Assembly: GCF_026967985.1 (NCBI RefSeq) | Contig: NZ_JAPVBJ010000010.1 | Coordinates: 166,801 to 230,800 of the forward strand | Origin: Modestobacter sp. VKM Ac-2984 | GTDB taxonomy: Bacteria; Actinomycetota; Actinomycetes; Mycobacteriales; Geodermatophilaceae | DNA length: 64,000 bases | Reading direction: 5' to 3' | In this document: one piece after another, positions 44,005 to 53,049 of the stretch | Position numbering within the stretch: the first letter of the stretch is position 1 | How the letters are laid out: every line of letters begins with the position of its first letter | Program-made: the position numbers and the translations under genes | The notes under the pieces: generated by a model | The model's database searches: none | What the model was told of the DNA's origin: nothing | Seen by the model: only the letters and a program-made list of their open reading frames with translations

Positions 44005-44703
44005 TCACGGCAGCGGGACGGCGGCGCGCATCCGGTAGCCGACGCCGCGGACGGTCTCGATCAGCTCCGGGTCGCCGAGCTTGGCGCGCAGCGTGGCCAC
44101 GTGCACGTCGAGGGTGCGGGTCGAGCCGAACAGCGTCGCGCCCCAGACCCGGTCCAGCAGCGTCTCGCGGGAGCAGACGGTGCCCTGGGCGCCGGCCAGC
44201 ACGACCAGCAGGTCGAACTCCTTGCGGGACAGCTTCAGCTCGCCCCCGGCCAGGGTGACCCGCCGGGCGCCCGGGTCGACCTCGAGCGCACCGTGACGCA
44301 GCACCGGCGCCGCCGGCGCCTCGGCGAGCGCGACCGGCGGGGACTGGGCCGAGCGGTGACTGCGGCGCAGCACGGCCTCCATCCGCGCCAGCAGCTCGCC
44401 ACTGCTGTAGGGCTTGACCACGTAGTCGTCCGCCCCGGCCCGCAGCCCGGCGATCCGCTCCCGCTCCTCTGCCCGCGCCGTCACCGCGATGATCGGCACG
44501 TCGACGACCCGGCGCAGCGCCCGACAGACCGCCAACCCGTCCATGTCGGGCAACCCCAGGTCCAACAGCACGAGGTCGACCGCGCGAGGCACCAGCGCCT
44601 CCTGCCCGGAGGACACCCGCTGCACCAGCACCCCGTGCCGGCGCAGCACGTCGCCCAGCGCCGCCGCCACGCGATCGTCGTCCTCGACCAGCAGGACCCG
44701 CAC
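44005..44703 (-). CDS. OmpR/PhoB-type response regulator
   Basis: A 232-residue regulator. The receiver domain has acidic residues in LVEDDDR, phospho-acceptor Asp48 (LLDLGLPDMDG) and the conserved Lys in DYVVKPYSSGEL. A C-terminal winged helix follows (LSRKEFDLLVVLAGAQGTVCSRETLL ... TRTLDVHVATLRAKLGDP ... VRGVGYRM). The GTG start has GGAGG upstream. It is divergent from the TRAP operon, with a 124-bp shared control region that it probably binds. Confidence 0.95.
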   Translation of the reverse strand: MRVLLVEDDDRVAAALGDVLRRHGVLVQRVSSGQEALVPRAVDLVLLDLGLPDMDGLAVCRALRRVVDVPIIAVTARAEERERIAGLRAGADDYVVKPYSSGELLARMEAVLRRSHRSAQSPPVALAEAPAAPVLRHGALEVDPGARRVTLAGGELKLSRKEFDLLVVLAGAQGTVCSRETLLDRVWGATLFGSTRTLDVHVATLRAKLGDPELIETVRGVGYRMRAAVPLP

Positions 44704-44742
44704 ATCCCCTCCTCCGCGCTCCCGGGGGCCCGGCGACGTTAG

Positions 44743-44759
44743 GAGGACGTCAAGTCCTC
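44743..44759. promoter_or_regulatory. Inverted repeat in the regulator/TRAP intergenic region
   Basis: GAGGAC-GTCAA-GTCCTC is a perfect 6-bp inverted repeat midway between the divergent response-regulator and TRAP permease genes. It is a candidate operator; OmpR-type regulators more often use direct repeats, so this is tentative. Confidence 0.35.
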
Positions 44760-44827
44760 GCCCGACGCTGGGCTCCGACGTCGAATGCTGTCACGGTCCC
44801 TCCGACAAACGTGAGGGAGGCCACACC

Positions 44828-47035
44828 GTGTCCGTGCAGGGAACCGACGCCGGGAGCCCCGGCGAACGAGCCGTCGGCTCGACGCCGGCGCCTCCGGCCA
44901 CGCCATCGCCGGTGGCCACGACATCGCGGGTGGCGACACCATCGCGCCCGGGCAGCGAGCCCACCGAGGAGCCGACCCGGCCCGGCGCGCTGGGCGACGT
45001 GCCCGCCGAGGCCGATGCGGAGAAGCCGGCCCGGGTGCTCACCGGGCCGCTCCGGCTCGCCGTGAGCGTGGTCGCGGCGCTGCTCTCGGTCTACGCGCTG
45101 TGGAACGTCTTCTTCCCGGTGCCCGCACTGCAGTACCGGATCATCTTCCTCGCCGTCGTCCTGCCGCTGACCTTCCTGCTCTACCGCCCCGCCGTCCGGG
45201 TGCTGCGCGGGAGGAGCGAGGGCCCCGACCGGCCCAGCGTGCTGGACTGGGGACTGGCGGCTGCGTCGCTGTTCGTGGCGATCTGGCCGCTGCTCGCCGG
45301 CTTCGACGCCTACATCTCCCGCGGCTTCCGGCCGCTGGTCATCGACGTGGTCTGCGGACTGGCGCTGTGTGCGCTGGTGCTGGTGGCGACCTGGCGGACC
45401 GTCGGCCCGGTGCTGCCGGTGATCTGCCTGCTGTTCATCGGCTACGCCTACCTCGGCGACCTGATCCCCAACGGCTGGCTGATCGGCCACCGCGGCTACG
45501 ACTACCCCCGGCTGACCTCGCAGTTCGTGATGGGCACCGAGGGCCTGTACGGCGTGCCGCTGGACGTCGCGGCCACCTACATCATCCTGTTCACGATCTA
45601 CGGGGCGGTGCTGGAGTTCTCCGGCGCCGGCCAGTTCTTCATCGACATCAGCTTCGCGGCCTTCCGCCGGTCGCGGTCGGCGCCGGGCCGCACGGTCACC
45701 CTGGCCGGCTTCCTGCTGGGCACCGTCTCGGGATCCGGGACCGCGACCGCGGTCAGCCTGGGCAGCGTCGCCTGGCCCATCCTCAAGAAGGCCGGCTACC
45801 CGCGCGACTCCGCCGGTGGTGTGCTGGCCGCCGCCGGGATCGGGGCGATCCTCTCCCCGCCGACGCTGGGCGCAGCCGCCTTCATCATCGCCGAGCTGCT
45901 CCGGGTCTCCTACCTGCAGGTGCTCGGCTACGCGCTGATCCCGACGCTGCTGTACTACCTCGGCATCTTCCTGGCGGTGGAGTTCGACGCCCGCCGGTTC
46001 GGCGTCCGCGAGGTGCCGCTGCAGCGGCAGAGCTTCTGGCGGCTGCTCGGCCGGTTCGGCTACCACTTCAGCTCGCTGTTCGTGATCGTGCTGCTGCTGG
46101 CGCTGGACCAGTCCGCGTTCAAGGCCGTCGTCTACGCCACGGCGCTGGCGTTCCTGCTGTCGTTCCTGGACCGCAGCCGGCGGATGACCCCGCCCCGGGT
46201 GTTCGACGCGCTGGCCAAGGGGGCCGCCGGCGTCCTGCCGGTCGCGGCGACCACCGCTGCCGCGGGGCTGATCGTGGCGGTGCTGACGCTCACCGGGCTC
46301 GGCCTCGACCTGTCCTCGATCATCGTCGACCTGGCCGGGCTGGTCTCCAGCAACCCGACCGCCCAACTCATGGTCACCTGCGTGCTGGCCGCCCTCGCGG
46401 TGCTCGTGCTCGGGCTGGCGGTGCCGGTGACGGCGTCGTTCATCATCGCCGCGGTGGTCATCGCCCCGGCGCTGACCTCGCTGGGCGTGGCCACCCCCGA
46501 GGCCTACATGTTCATCTTCTACTACGCGGTGCTCTCCGAGGTGAGCCCGCCGACGGCGCTGGCCGCCGTCGCCGCCGCCGCGATCACCGGCGGCAACGCC
46601 TACAAGACGATGATCATGACGGGCAAGTACACGCTGCCCGCCTTCCTCGTGCCGCTGGCCTTCGTGCTGACCAGCAACGGCCAGGGCCTGGTCGGCGAGG
46701 GCGGACTGGGCACCGTGTTGTTCGCGACCGTCGTGTCCGCACTCGCCGTCGCCGCCCTCGCCGTCGTCACCGGCAAGTGGCTGATCGGCCCGGCCCGGGC
46801 GCCGGAGCGGGTGCTCGCCCTCGCCGCCGCGCTCCTGCTGCTGTACCTGGAGACGACCACGGTGCTGATCGGCCTCGCCGCGCTCGTGCTCGCCGTCGTG
46901 GTGCACCTCGTCGGCCGCCGCAGGCACCCCGCTCCCCCGACCCCCCAGCCGCCCCCCGACGACGGGCCGGAGACCGCCCCGCCGTCCGCCACCCGGAACG
47001 CACCGCCCATCCCGACCCAGGAGGTCACCTCGTGA
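44828..47035 (+). CDS. TRAP transporter fused permease (DctQM-type, TAXI-associated)
   Basis: A 735-residue fused small/large TRAP permease for Na+-driven organic-acid uptake. A disordered Thr/Pro/Ala N-terminus of ~70 residues precedes the DctQ-like helices and then the large DctM part. The signatures are GTVSGSGTATAVSLGSVAWPILKKAGYPRDSAGGVLAAAGIGAILSPPTLGAAAFIIAE and EVSPPTALAAVAAAAITGGNAYKT. The GTG 44828 has GGGAGG upstream. The stop overlaps the GTG of the TAXI receptor. It is the first gene of the permease-receptor-lyase-SDR operon. Confidence 0.95.
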   Translation: MSVQGTDAGSPGERAVGSTPAPPATPSPVATTSRVATPSRPGSEPTEEPTRPGALGDVPAEADAEKPARVLTGPLRLAVSVVAALLSVYALWNVFFPVPALQYRIIFLAVVLPLTFLLYRPAVRVLRGRSEGPDRPSVLDWGLAAASLFVAIWPLLAGFDAYISRGFRPLVIDVVCGLALCALVLVATWRTVGPVLPVICLLFIGYAYLGDLIPNGWLIGHRGYDYPRLTSQFVMGTEGLYGVPLDVAATYIILFTIYGAVLEFSGAGQFFIDISFAAFRRSRSAPGRTVTLAGFLLGTVSGSGTATAVSLGSVAWPILKKAGYPRDSAGGVLAAAGIGAILSPPTLGAAAFIIAELLRVSYLQVLGYALIPTLLYYLGIFLAVEFDARRFGVREVPLQRQSFWRLLGRFGYHFSSLFVIVLLLALDQSAFKAVVYATALAFLLSFLDRSRRMTPPRVFDALAKGAAGVLPVAATTAAAGLIVAVLTLTGLGLDLSSIIVDLAGLVSSNPTAQLMVTCVLAALAVLVLGLAVPVTASFIIAAVVIAPALTSLGVATPEAYMFIFYYAVLSEVSPPTALAAVAAAAITGGNAYKTMIMTGKYTLPAFLVPLAFVLTSNGQGLVGEGGLGTVLFATVVSALAVAALAVVTGKWLIGPARAPERVLALAAALLLLYLETTTVLIGLAALVLAVVVHLVGRRRHPAPPTPQPPPDDGPETAPPSATRNAPPIPTQEVTS

Positions 47036-48042
47036 GAAGGTCCCGCACCCCCGTCCTGCTCGCCGTCGCATCAGCCACCGCACTCACCCTCGCCGGCTGC
47101 GGCGAGGCCGGTGGTGGTGGTGGCGGCTCCGCCGAGGGCGAGAGCGCCGGCTGCGCCGAGCCGGCCGGCGGTGGCCGGCTCTCCATCGCCACCGGCAACA
47201 CCACCGGCGTCTACTACATCCTCGGCGGCGGCATCGCCGCGGTGCTCACCGACGAGGTCGAGGGCACCGAGGCGACGGCGGAGGCCACCAACGCCTCGGC
47301 GGAGAACATCCGGCTGGTCTGCGCCGGCGACAGCGACATCGGCTTCTCCCTGGCCGACACCGCCGCCGACGCGGTCAACGGCGAGGCCGGGTTCGCCGGC
47401 GAGCCGCAGTCGGTGCAGGCGCTGGCCCGGATCTACAGCAACTACACCCAGGTCTTCGTCCGCGCCGACGCCGGCATCGAGTCCATCGCGGACATGGCCG
47501 GCAAGACGGTCTCCACCGGCTCGCCGAACTCCGGCACCGAGGTGATCGCCACCCGGCTGCTGGAGGTCAACGACCTGGGCACCGGCGACGTCGACCAGCA
47601 GCGGCTGGGCCTGCCGGAGAGCGTGCAGGGCATGAAGGACGGCTCGATCGACGCGCTCGTCTGGTCCGGCGGCCTGCCCACCGGCGGCATCACCGATCTG
47701 GTCACCTCGATGGGCGAGGACGTGGTGGCGCTCCCGCTGGACGAGGAGCTGCCCAAGATGCAGGAGGCCTACGGGGAGGCCTACACCGAGGGGAGCATCC
47801 CGGCCGACACCTACGGCCTGCCCGAGGACGTCGCCACGATCGCCGTCCCGAACCTGCTGGTCGTCAGCGACGCCATGCCGGAGGACGTCGCCCAGGACGT
47901 GACCCGGGCGATCTTCGAGAACCTGGACGACCTGGCCGCGGTGCACCCGGAGGCGGAGAACATCTCCGCGGAGACCGCCACCGATACCGGCGACGTGCCG
48001 CTGCACCCGGGCGCCGAGGCCTACTTCGACGAGCAGGGCTGA
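47032..48042 (+). CDS. TAXI-family TRAP solute receptor lipoprotein
   Basis: A 336-residue TAXI receptor with lipobox LAGC (Cys23) and a Gly/Ser/Glu linker. SIATGNTTGVYYILGGGIAAVL is the ligand-pocket entrance typical of TAXI proteins; NASAENIRLVCAGDSDIGFSLADTAADAV, STGSPNSGTEVIATRLL and DALVWSGGLPTGGITDLV follow. It is translationally coupled to the fused permease (GTGA) and is thus its dedicated receptor. The whole length aligns with the orphan receptor at 41,590. The ligand is unknown; the downstream lyase suggests a sugar acid or keto acid. Confidence 0.95.
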   Translation: MRRSRTPVLLAVASATALTLAGCGEAGGGGGGSAEGESAGCAEPAGGGRLSIATGNTTGVYYILGGGIAAVLTDEVEGTEATAEATNASAENIRLVCAGDSDIGFSLADTAADAVNGEAGFAGEPQSVQALARIYSNYTQVFVRADAGIESIADMAGKTVSTGSPNSGTEVIATRLLEVNDLGTGDVDQQRLGLPESVQGMKDGSIDALVWSGGLPTGGITDLVTSMGEDVVALPLDEELPKMQEAYGEAYTEGSIPADTYGLPEDVATIAVPNLLVVSDAMPEDVAQDVTRAIFENLDDLAAVHPEAENISAETATDTGDVPLHPGAEAYFDEQG

Positions 48043-48045
48043 GGC

Positions 48046-48948
48046 GTGGGCGACGTCGCACTGGCACGGGGCGTGTGGGGGGTGCTGGCCACCCCGTTCC
48101 ACGGGCCGGCCCTGGAGGTCGACCGGGACAGCCTGACCCGGCTCGCCGGGCACCTGGAGAGCGCCGGCGCCACCGGGCTGACCGTGCTGGGGGTGTTCGG
48201 GGAGGCGATCCGGCTGTCGGTCGCCGAGCGTCGGGCGGTGCTCGGCGCGGTGGTCGACGCCGTCTCGCTGCCGCTCGTGGTCGGTGCGACGTCGCTGGCC
48301 ACCGCACCGCTGCTGGACGAGGTCCGGATGGCCCAGGAGGTCGCCGGCGACCGGCTGGCGGCGGTCATGGTGCAGGTGCACTCGCCCAGCGCCGACGTGC
48401 TGCGGGCACACCTGCAGGCGGTGCACGACGCGACCGGGGCGGCCGTGGTGGTGCAGGACTACCCGGTGGCCAGCGGAGTGCGGATCAGCGGGGACGACCT
48501 GGTGCGGGCGCTCACCGGCCTGCCGTTCGTCGCCGCGGTCAAGGCGGAGTCCCCGCCCACCGCGGCCGCCGTCGCCGGCCTCACCGCACGGTTGGACGTA
48601 CCGGTGTTCGGCGGTCTGGGCGGGCTCGGGCTGCTCGACGAGCTCGCCGTCGGTGCGGCCGGGGCGATGACCGGGTTCTCCTTCCCGGAGGGCTTGGTGG
48701 CCTGCACCCGCGCGTTCGCCACCGACGGCTTCGTCGCCGCCCGCGAGGCCTTCCTGCCCCACCTGCCGCTGATCGCCTTCGAGCAGCAGCCGAGCATCGG
48801 GCTGGCCATCCGCAAGGAGTGCCTGCGGCGTCGTGGACTGGTCGCCGAGGCAGCGGTGCGGCCTCCGTCGCCACCGATGCCCGCTGCGTTGCACGACCAG
48901 CTGGTGCGCCAGGTGGACGCGCTCGCCGTCCCGGCCGGGGTGCGCTGA
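48046..48948 (+). CDS. DapA/NAL-family aldolase or dehydratase with altered phosphate loop
   Basis: A 300-residue class I aldolase-fold protein. The Schiff-base Lys166 is in FVAAVKAESP and the partner Tyr139 in VVVQDYPVASG. The usual GTTGE loop reads LGVFGEAIRLS, so the carboxylate-binding Thr-Thr pair is missing and dihydrodipicolinate synthesis is unlikely. Relatives include 2-keto-3-deoxy-sugar-acid aldolases and dehydratases. It starts 3 bp after the TAXI receptor and overlaps the SDR by 1 bp, so it probably acts on the imported solute or its oxidation product. Confidence 0.87.
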   Translation: MGDVALARGVWGVLATPFHGPALEVDRDSLTRLAGHLESAGATGLTVLGVFGEAIRLSVAERRAVLGAVVDAVSLPLVVGATSLATAPLLDEVRMAQEVAGDRLAAVMVQVHSPSADVLRAHLQAVHDATGAAVVVQDYPVASGVRISGDDLVRALTGLPFVAAVKAESPPTAAAVAGLTARLDVPVFGGLGGLGLLDELAVGAAGAMTGFSFPEGLVACTRAFATDGFVAAREAFLPHLPLIAFEQQPSIGLAIRKECLRRRGLVAEAAVRPPSPPMPAALHDQLVRQVDALAVPAGVR

Positions 48949-49721
48949 TGGACCTCGGACTGGACGGTCGCACCGCGGTGGTGGCCGCCTCGACCGGTGG
49001 GCTGGGTGAGGCGGTGGCCCGGGCGCTGGCGGCGGAGGGCGCGCAGGTCGTGGTCGCCGGCCGGCGCGGGGACCGGGCGCAGCAGATCGCAGCCGAACTC
49101 CCACGCGCCGTCGGCGTCGAGGTGGACCTGACCGCCGCCGACGGGCCGGCCCGGCTGGTGGCCGCGGCGGAGTCGGCCTTCGGGCCGGTGGACGTCGCAG
49201 TGCTCAACGGGCCCGGCCCCCGGCCCGGTCGAGCGGCCGACCTCACCGACGACGACGTCACGGCGGCGGTCGACGCACTGGTGGTCCCGCACCGCCGGCT
49301 GGTCGCCGCGGTGCTGCCCGGCATGCGGGAACGCGGCTGGGGCCGGGTGCTGGCCGTCGGCTCCAGCGGGGTCGCCGCGCCACTGCCGAGCCTGGCGGCG
49401 TCCAACCTCGGCCGGGCGGCGCTCGCCGCCTGGCTCAAGACGCTGGCCGCCGAGGTCGCCGCCGAGGGGGTGACGGTGAACCTGCTGCTGCCCGGCCGGA
49501 TCGCCACCGATCGGGTGGCCGAGCTGGACCAGGCGGCGGCCGGCCGCACCGGGCAGTCGGTCGAGGAGGTGCAGGCCGCGTCCCGGGCGACCATCCCAGC
49601 GGGGCGGTACGGGCGCCCTGCGGAGTTCGGCGCGGTCGCGGCGTTCCTCTGCAGCGACGCCGCCAGCTACGTCACCGGCTCGGCGCTGCGCTGCGACGGC
49701 GGCCTGGTGCGCAGCCTGTGA
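48948..49721 (+). CDS. Short-chain dehydrogenase/reductase lacking the canonical YxxxK
   Basis: A 257-residue Rossmann-fold protein. The nucleotide motif is AASTGGLGEAVARAL, and VEVDLTAADG and VLNGPGP follow. Ser139/Ser140 are in place (AVGSSGVAAP), but the expected Tyr and Lys positions read SNLGR (152-156), so the normal proton relay is absent. This SNxxR variant occurs in a divergent SDR branch. The C-terminal part, GRYGRPAEFGAVAAFLCSDAASYVTGSALRCDGG, is normal. The TGATG overlap with the lyase marks cotranslation. Confidence 0.88.
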   Translation: MDLGLDGRTAVVAASTGGLGEAVARALAAEGAQVVVAGRRGDRAQQIAAELPRAVGVEVDLTAADGPARLVAAAESAFGPVDVAVLNGPGPRPGRAADLTDDDVTAAVDALVVPHRRLVAAVLPGMRERGWGRVLAVGSSGVAAPLPSLAASNLGRAALAAWLKTLAAEVAAEGVTVNLLLPGRIATDRVAELDQAAAGRTGQSVEEVQAASRATIPAGRYGRPAEFGAVAAFLCSDAASYVTGSALRCDGGLVRSL

Positions 49722-49724
49722 CCC

Positions 49725-49752
49725 GCTGGTCCCGGCTCAGGCCGGGACCAGC
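49725..49752. terminator. Bidirectional hairpin enclosing the trmA-like stop codon
   Basis: GCTGGTCCCGGC (49725-49736) and its complement (49741-49752) form a perfect 12-bp stem. The 4-nt loop contains the stop codon of the minus-strand methyltransferase gene. It separates convergent operons only 15 bp apart. Confidence 0.8.
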
Positions 49753-51026
49753 AGGGCGACGCACTCCACGTGGGCGGTCATGGGGAAGCAGTCGAAGGCC
49801 CGCAGCGCCTCGAGGCGGTAGCCCGCGTCCGCGAACGCGGCGACGTCGCGGGCCAGGGACGCCGGGTCGCAGGCCACGTAGACCACCGCGCGGGCTCCGG
49901 AGCCGGCGAGCACCCGGCTGACGTCCTTGCCGGCCCCGGCCCGGGGCGGATCGAGCACGACGACGTCGGGGCGGCCGAGGTCACCGAGCAGCTCGGTGAG
50001 ACCAGGGGCGTCCACGTCGCCCTGCCAGACCTCGGCCTGCGGCAGGTCGGCGAGGTTCGCGTCGGCCGCGGCACAGGCCGCGGCGTCGGACTCGACGCAG
50101 ACCACCCGGCCCGCAGCGCCCACCCCGGGTGCCAGCGCCCCGCCGAACAGGCCGGCGCCGGCGTAGAGGTCCAGCACCGTCTCCCCCGGCTGCACCGCGG
50201 CGAAGCCCCGGACTGCGTCCACCAGGGCGTCGGCAGCCGCCGGGTGCACCTGCCAGAAGCCGGTGCCCTCGACCTCCCAGTCCCGGCCACCGGCGGTCCG
50301 CTGCGCCCGCCCAGCCGGCTCCTCGGGCACCTCGGCACCGGGCCGCAGCACCTGGGTGTCCAGCGGCCGGCCGCGGCGGTCCAGCGTCGTCGTGGTCACC
50401 ACGCCGGCCGAGTCGACGGCGACGTCGACCGCCCCGGCGTCCAGCCAGCGCCGGGCCAGCACCGCCTGGGCGGCCGGCTCGGCGGTGATCGGGCAGTCGT
50501 CGAGCGGGACGACGTCGTGCGAGCGGTGCCGGCGCAACCCCGGCGAACCGGTGCGGTCGACGGCGAACCGGGCCCGCGACCGCCAGCGCAGCGGCCCGCC
50601 GGGCAGCGCCTCGACCGTGACGTCGACGTCCAGCCCGGCGAGCCGGGACAGCTGCTCCCGGACGACGTCGGCCTTGAGCGCCAGCTGGCCGGCGTGGCTG
50701 ACGTGCTGCCAGTCGCAGCCACCGCACAGGCCGGGGCCGCTGTACGGGCACGGGCGCTCGACCCGCTCCGGCGCCGCCTCCAACACCTCGACGGCGTCGC
50801 CGCGGCAGAAGCCCTTCTGCCGGTCCTCCGTCACCTCGACGACCACGCGCTCCCCGGGCAGCGTGTGCCGCACGAAGACCACCCGGCCCTCGTGCCGCGC
50901 CACGCAGTGCCCGCCGTGCGCCACCGGGCCCACGGTCACCTCGAAGCGGCTCCCCACCCAGCCGCCGCCGGAGTCGGGCGCCTGCCGCTGCGGCCGGGCA
51001 GCAGGACGGCGGCGGCGCTCAGCCAT
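49737..51026 (-). CDS. TrmA/RlmD-family RNA uracil-C5 methyltransferase
   Basis: A 429-residue RNA m5U methyltransferase (Rv2689c-like). An N-terminal TRAM domain (residues ~25-85) is followed by a cluster of Cys (CPYSGPGLCGGCDWQH and DCPITAEP) that could hold a 4Fe-4S cluster. The SAM domain has VLDLYAGAGLFGGAL, VVVLDPPRAGAGKDV and the catalytic Cys in VVYVACDPASLARDV. It modifies a uridine in 23S rRNA or tRNA; which one is not evident. The ATG overlaps the end of the permease gene by 8 bp. Confidence 0.93.
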   Translation of the reverse strand: MAERRRRPAARPQRQAPDSGGGWVGSRFEVTVGPVAHGGHCVARHEGRVVFVRHTLPGERVVVEVTEDRQKGFCRGDAVEVLEAAPERVERPCPYSGPGLCGGCDWQHVSHAGQLALKADVVREQLSRLAGLDVDVTVEALPGGPLRWRSRARFAVDRTGSPGLRRHRSHDVVPLDDCPITAEPAAQAVLARRWLDAGAVDVAVDSAGVVTTTTLDRRGRPLDTQVLRPGAEVPEEPAGRAQRTAGGRDWEVEGTGFWQVHPAAADALVDAVRGFAAVQPGETVLDLYAGAGLFGGALAPGVGAAGRVVCVESDAAACAAADANLADLPQAEVWQGDVDAPGLTELLGDLGRPDVVVLDPPRAGAGKDVSRVLAGSGARAVVYVACDPASLARDVAAFADAGYRLEALRAFDCFPMTAHVECVALLVPA

Positions 51027-53049
51027 AGGGCGTCTGCTCGGTCTCGGACGTCAGCCCGCGCCGCAGGTCGCCGGGGGCCGGGCCGCTCCCGTCCCCGCCC
51101 TCGCGGTCATGGGAGCCCTCCAGCTGCCACGGCACGCTGGTGATCATGACCCCGGGCAGGAACTGCAGCCGGGTGCGCAGCCGCAGCGCGCTCTGGTTGT
51201 GCAGCACGTTCTCCCACCAGTGGCCCAGCACGTACTGCGGCACGAAGACCACGACCAGGTCCCTCGGGCCGGCGCGCCGGATGTCCTTGACGAAGTCCAG
51301 GACGGGGCGGGTGATCTCCCGGTACGGCGACTCGAGCACGGTCAGCGGCAGCGGGATGTCGTAGCGCTCCCAGTCCCGCTGCAGTGCGCGGGTCTCGGCC
51401 CCGTCCACGTTGACCGTCAGCGCGGTCAGCACGTCGGGCCGGGTCGCGCGGGCGAACGCCAGCGCCCGCAGCGTCGGCTTGTGCACCTTGGAGACCAGGA
51501 CGACCGCGTGCACCCTGCTGGGCTTGGTCCGCGCGTCGCTGTCGGGCACCAACTGCGCGGCCACCTGCGAGTAGTGCCGGTTGATCGCCCGCATCAGCAG
51601 GAAGATCACCGGCATCGCGGCGAGCACGATCCAGGCGCCGCCGGCGAACTTGGTCACCACGACGATGAACAGGACGACGCTGGTCATCGTGCCGCCGACG
51701 GCGTTGATCAACCGGGAACGCTGCATCCGGCCACGGGCGGCGGGCTCGGTCTCGGTCCGCAGCTCCCGGTTCCAGTGCCGCACCATGCCCCACTGGCCGA
51801 TCGAGAAGCTGGTGAAGACGCCCACGATGTACATCTGGATCAGCTGGGTGGAGTCGGCGTCGAAGACGACCAGCAGCAGGATCGCGAACCCGGCGAGCAG
51901 CAGGATGCCGTTGCTGTAGACCAGCTTGTCGCCGCGGGTGTGCAGCTGGCGGGGCATGAACCGGTCCTGCGCGAGCACGGAGCCCAGCAGCGGGAAGCCG
52001 TTGAACGCCGTGTTGGCGGCCAGGATCAGCACCAGCGCCGTCGCCGCCTGGACGAGGTAGAAGCCGATGGAGTCCGCGCCGCCGAAGGTCGCCGCCGCCA
52101 CCTGCGCGATCACGGTCCGCTGCGGCTGGTTCTCGCAGTCGAAGCCCACCAGGTCGCAGGCGTTCTCCACGTACTTCACGTCCGCCAGCAGCGCCATCGC
52201 CGTGACACCGGCGAACATCGTGGCGGCGATGCCGCCCATCAGCGCCAGGGTCGTCGCCGCGTTCCGGCTCTTCGGGGGGCGGAACGCCGGCACGCCGTTG
52301 GCGATCGCCTCCACCCCGGTGAGCGCCGTGCACCCGGAGGCGAAGGCCCGCAGCACGAAGAAGATCAGCGCCAGGCCGGTCACCTGCTCGTAGCCCGGTT
52401 CGGGCTGGATCGCGTAGCCCGCGCTCTCGGCCACCACGTCGCCGCCGGTGACGAGCTCCCGGATCAGCCCGGTGCCGATCATCACCAGGATGCAGGCGAT
52501 GAACGCGTAGGTGGGGAAGGCGAAGGTCCTCCCCGACTCCCGCACCCCGCGCAGGTTGATAGCCACGAGCAGGGCGACGAGCCCGACGGAGATGAGGACA
52601 CGGTGCTCGGCGAGCTCGGGGAACGCGGAGATGATGTTGTCGGTGCCGGAGCTGACCGACACCGCGACGGTGAGCACGTAGTCCACGAGCAGTGCGCTGG
52701 CGACGACCAGGCCGGCGAACTGGCCGTGGTTCTTCATCGCCACCTCGTAGTCGCCGCCGCCCGAGGGGTAGGCGTGCACCACCTGGCGGTAGGAGAGGAC
52801 GACGACGGCGAGCAGCAGGACCACGAGCGCGGCCAGCCACGGGGTGAGGAACAGGAACGTCGTCCCGGCCAGCGTCAGGAAGATGAGGATCTCCTGCGTC
52901 GCGTAGGCGACGGAGGAGAGCGGGTCGCTGGCGAAGATCGGCAGCGCGAGGTGCTTGGGCAGCAACGACTCGCCAGCACGGTCGCTGCGGACCGGCCGGC
53001 CGAGGACGAGTCGTTTCGGGAGTTGTCCGAGGTCGGACAGGGTTGGCAC
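51019..53049 (-). CDS. APC-family permease, KimA-like potassium transporter
   Basis: A 676-residue protein with about twelve membrane helices (VAYATQEILIFLTLAGTTFLFLTPWLAALVVLLLAVVVLSYRQVVHAYPSGGGDYEVAMKNHG at the start) and a ~190-residue cytoplasmic C-terminal domain (SRVHAVVLVSKVHKPTLRALAFARATRPDVLTALTVN). LRAFASGCTALTGVEAIANGVPAFRPPKSRNAATTL is typical of the KimA/YdaO group of high-affinity K+ importers. The GTG lies 7 nt after TACCAT (leaderless). Two TrkA genes diverge from it, matching Rv2690c-Rv2692. An amino-acid substrate cannot be excluded. Confidence 0.88.
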   Translation of the reverse strand: MPTLSDLGQLPKRLVLGRPVRSDRAGESLLPKHLALPIFASDPLSSVAYATQEILIFLTLAGTTFLFLTPWLAALVVLLLAVVVLSYRQVVHAYPSGGGDYEVAMKNHGQFAGLVVASALLVDYVLTVAVSVSSGTDNIISAFPELAEHRVLISVGLVALLVAINLRGVRESGRTFAFPTYAFIACILVMIGTGLIRELVTGGDVVAESAGYAIQPEPGYEQVTGLALIFFVLRAFASGCTALTGVEAIANGVPAFRPPKSRNAATTLALMGGIAATMFAGVTAMALLADVKYVENACDLVGFDCENQPQRTVIAQVAAATFGGADSIGFYLVQAATALVLILAANTAFNGFPLLGSVLAQDRFMPRQLHTRGDKLVYSNGILLLAGFAILLLVVFDADSTQLIQMYIVGVFTSFSIGQWGMVRHWNRELRTETEPAARGRMQRSRLINAVGGTMTSVVLFIVVVTKFAGGAWIVLAAMPVIFLLMRAINRHYSQVAAQLVPDSDARTKPSRVHAVVLVSKVHKPTLRALAFARATRPDVLTALTVNVDGAETRALQRDWERYDIPLPLTVLESPYREITRPVLDFVKDIRRAGPRDLVVVFVPQYVLGHWWENVLHNQSALRLRTRLQFLPGVMITSVPWQLEGSHDREGGDGSGPAPGDLRRGLTSETEQTPYG

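Noticed and set aside
40218..49721. Genomic island with integrase or att sites
   Set aside because: The segment looks accessory by gene order, but no integrase, transposase, tRNA or direct terminal repeat was found.
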